Both the position numbers and the translations under genes were made by a program. Positions 5,400 through 6,475 of a stretch of DNA of 6,475 bases are shown one piece after another. Source of the DNA: DASZTV01 sp036268405. GTDB lineage: Bacteria; Actinomycetota; Actinomycetes; JAFAQI01. The stretch lies in the NCBI GenBank assembly GCA_036268405.1, contig DATAUF010000183.1:1-6475 (forward strand), read 5' to 3'. Under the pieces are notes generated by a model, which made no database searches, was not told the DNA's origin, and was given only the letters and a program-made list of their open reading frames with translations. The number at the start of each line of letters is the position of its first letter. The stretch's first letter is position 1.

Positions 5400-6475
5400 G
5401 TGAAGCGGATCCGGCTGGTGTGTCTGGCGGCGGTAGCCGCCTCCCTGGGAGTGGTGCCCGCTGCGGTCGGGGCCGGGGATCGAGCGGTTGGCCCCGCACA
5501 CGTGGTGCTGGCGGGCAACGCCCGCATCGAGGTGCTCACGCCGAGCCTGGTCCGGCTGGAGTACTCCGCCGACGGGCACTTCGAGAACCGTCCGTCCATG
5601 GTCGCCCAGGACCGCACTCCGACAGCGGCCTACACCTCGTCGATCTCCCAGGGGGTGCTGACGCTGCGTACCTCCGCGCTCGTGCTGCGCTACCGGCTCG
5701 CGGGAGGCCACTTCACGGCGAAAGACCTGTCGGTGAAGCGGCTCGGCGGTGGCTGGTCCGCCCGGCCGTCGTGGCCGGTGGGTTCGGCACCGGCCAGCTC
5801 CGCTCCGGGCAATCTGGGTGGCTGGGTCCGGGCGCTGGACGACCAGGCGGGCCCGGTCGCGCTCCACCAGGGCCTCCTCACCCGGGCCGGCTGGTTCCTG
5901 CTCGACGACTCGACCGACGCGTTGCTCACAGCTCGTGCACCGGGGTTCGCCGTGCGCGCGACGCAGCCGGGCTATCAGGATGGCTACTTCTTCGGCTACG
6001 GCGACGACTACCAGCGCGCCCTGTCCGACCTGCGCACGTTGAGCGGTCCCGCTCCCTTGCTGCCGCGATCCGCGTTCGGCGTGTGGTTCTCCCGCTACTA
6101 CGCCTACTCGGCCGGTGACTACCGGACACTGCTGAAGACGTTCCGCCGCAACCACGTCCCGCTGGACACGCTGTCGGTGGATACCGACTGGAAGCGCCAG
6201 GCGAGCCCGCTGGCACCCACGCTCGCAGGCGCGGTGGTCGGAAAGACGAAGGCGTACTCGTGGAACGGCTGGGAGTGGAACAGCGCGCTGTTCCCGCACC
6301 CCAAGAAGTTCATCGCTTGGGCGCACCGGCACGGCATCGACGTGGCACTCAACATTCATCCATCGATCGACAGCACCGACCCGAAGTACGCCGCGACGGT
6401 CGCCCGCACCGGGCCGCTGAAGGTTGATCTGAGCTGCACGGTCGAGCAGATCGACCCGGTCGGGCAGTGCCATGT
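5400..6475 (+). CDS. Secreted glycoside hydrolase family 31 enzyme, partial (C-terminus beyond window)
   Basis: The frame starts at GTG 5400 and stays open to the right edge, giving 358 complete codons. Residues 1-25 form a Sec signal peptide (basic KRIR, hydrophobic LVCLAAVAASLGVV, likely cleavage near VGA). No lipobox is evident. Residues about 30-215 are a beta-sandwich N-terminal domain, with GYQDGYFFGYGDDYQRALSD (191-210) leading into the barrel. The GH31 (beta/alpha)8 barrel begins with LLPRSAFGVWFSRYYAY (220-236). It continues with LSVDTDWK (258-265), YSWNGWEWNSALFPHPKKF (286-304) and HGIDVALNIHPS (311-322), a recognisable GH31 pattern. Family members are retaining alpha-glucosidases, alpha-xylosidases and related enzymes. 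The catalytic nucleophile lies beyond the window, so substrate specificity cannot be judged. The Shine-Dalgarno is poor (GGGGCG just before GTG). The gene is divergent from the transporter. Confidence 0.88.
   Translation, partial: MKRIRLVCLAAVAASLGVVPAAVGAGDRAVGPAHVVLAGNARIEVLTPSLVRLEYSADGHFENRPSMVAQDRTPTAAYTSSISQGVLTLRTSALVLRYRLAGGHFTAKDLSVKRLGGGWSARPSWPVGSAPASSAPGNLGGWVRALDDQAGPVALHQGLLTRAGWFLLDDSTDALLTARAPGFAVRATQPGYQDGYFFGYGDDYQRALSDLRTLSGPAPLLPRSAFGVWFSRYYAYSAGDYRTLLKTFRRNHVPLDTLSVDTDWKRQASPLAPTLAGAVVGKTKAYSWNGWEWNSALFPHPKKFIAWAHRHGIDVALNIHPSIDSTDPKYAATVARTGPLKVDLSCTVEQIDPVGQCH

Noticed and set aside
5046..6473. Long minus-strand frame opposite the GH31 gene
   Set aside because: The plus-strand frame encodes an unmistakable GH31 N-terminal half with a signal peptide; the minus frame has no domain and crosses into the transporter gene.

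Overview
This is high-GC DNA with dense, short-spaced genes. It carries a DtxR/IdeR-type iron box and two promoters that look leaderless, and its gene families (MmpL-type transporter, EfeO/EfeB, an actinobacterial HicB-like ribbon-helix-helix protein with a DUF4097 partner) all fit an actinomycete-type member of Actinomycetota. I cannot name the genus. I see no mobile element, RNA gene or CRISPR array.

Layout, left to right. Five genes lie on the minus strand and one on the plus strand. 1-413 (-) is the N-terminal part of a DUF4097 beta-strand-repeat protein, cut by the window edge. 438-887 (-) is a small HicB-like protein with a ribbon-helix-helix (RHH) DNA-binding domain. These two form one operon. 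Its control region at 887-938 holds five 8-bp TGAnnTCA-like elements at an exact 11-bp period. 936-2216 (-) is a Tat-exported DyP-type haem peroxidase (EfeB), and 2216-3124 (-) is an EfeO/EfeM-like M75 iron-uptake protein. They are translationally coupled through a TGATG overlap and sit behind a perfect 25-bp palindromic iron box at 3132-3156. 3169-5292 (-) is an MmpL/RND-type 12-helix membrane transporter, with an alternative start at 5325. A short divergent intergenic region follows. 5400-6475 (+) is the N-terminal part of a secreted glycoside hydrolase family 31 enzyme, cut by the right edge.

How the parts work together. The efeO-efeB pair is an iron-acquisition operon that should be switched on at low iron by release of DtxR/IdeR. 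It lacks the EfeU permease in this window, and its EfeO has neither the cupredoxin domain nor a lipid anchor. The RHH-DUF4097 pair is probably autoregulated through the helically phased operator. That operator overlaps both the stop codon of efeB and the start codon of the RHH gene, and I see no terminator between them, so iron-starvation transcription could run through into it. The transporter and the glycosidase show no obvious functional link to the iron genes.

The most interesting signal is the phased operator in front of a gene that is usually labelled an antitoxin but has no toxin beside it. All genes were read directly from the sequence. Family names rest on recognised motifs, not on database searches.
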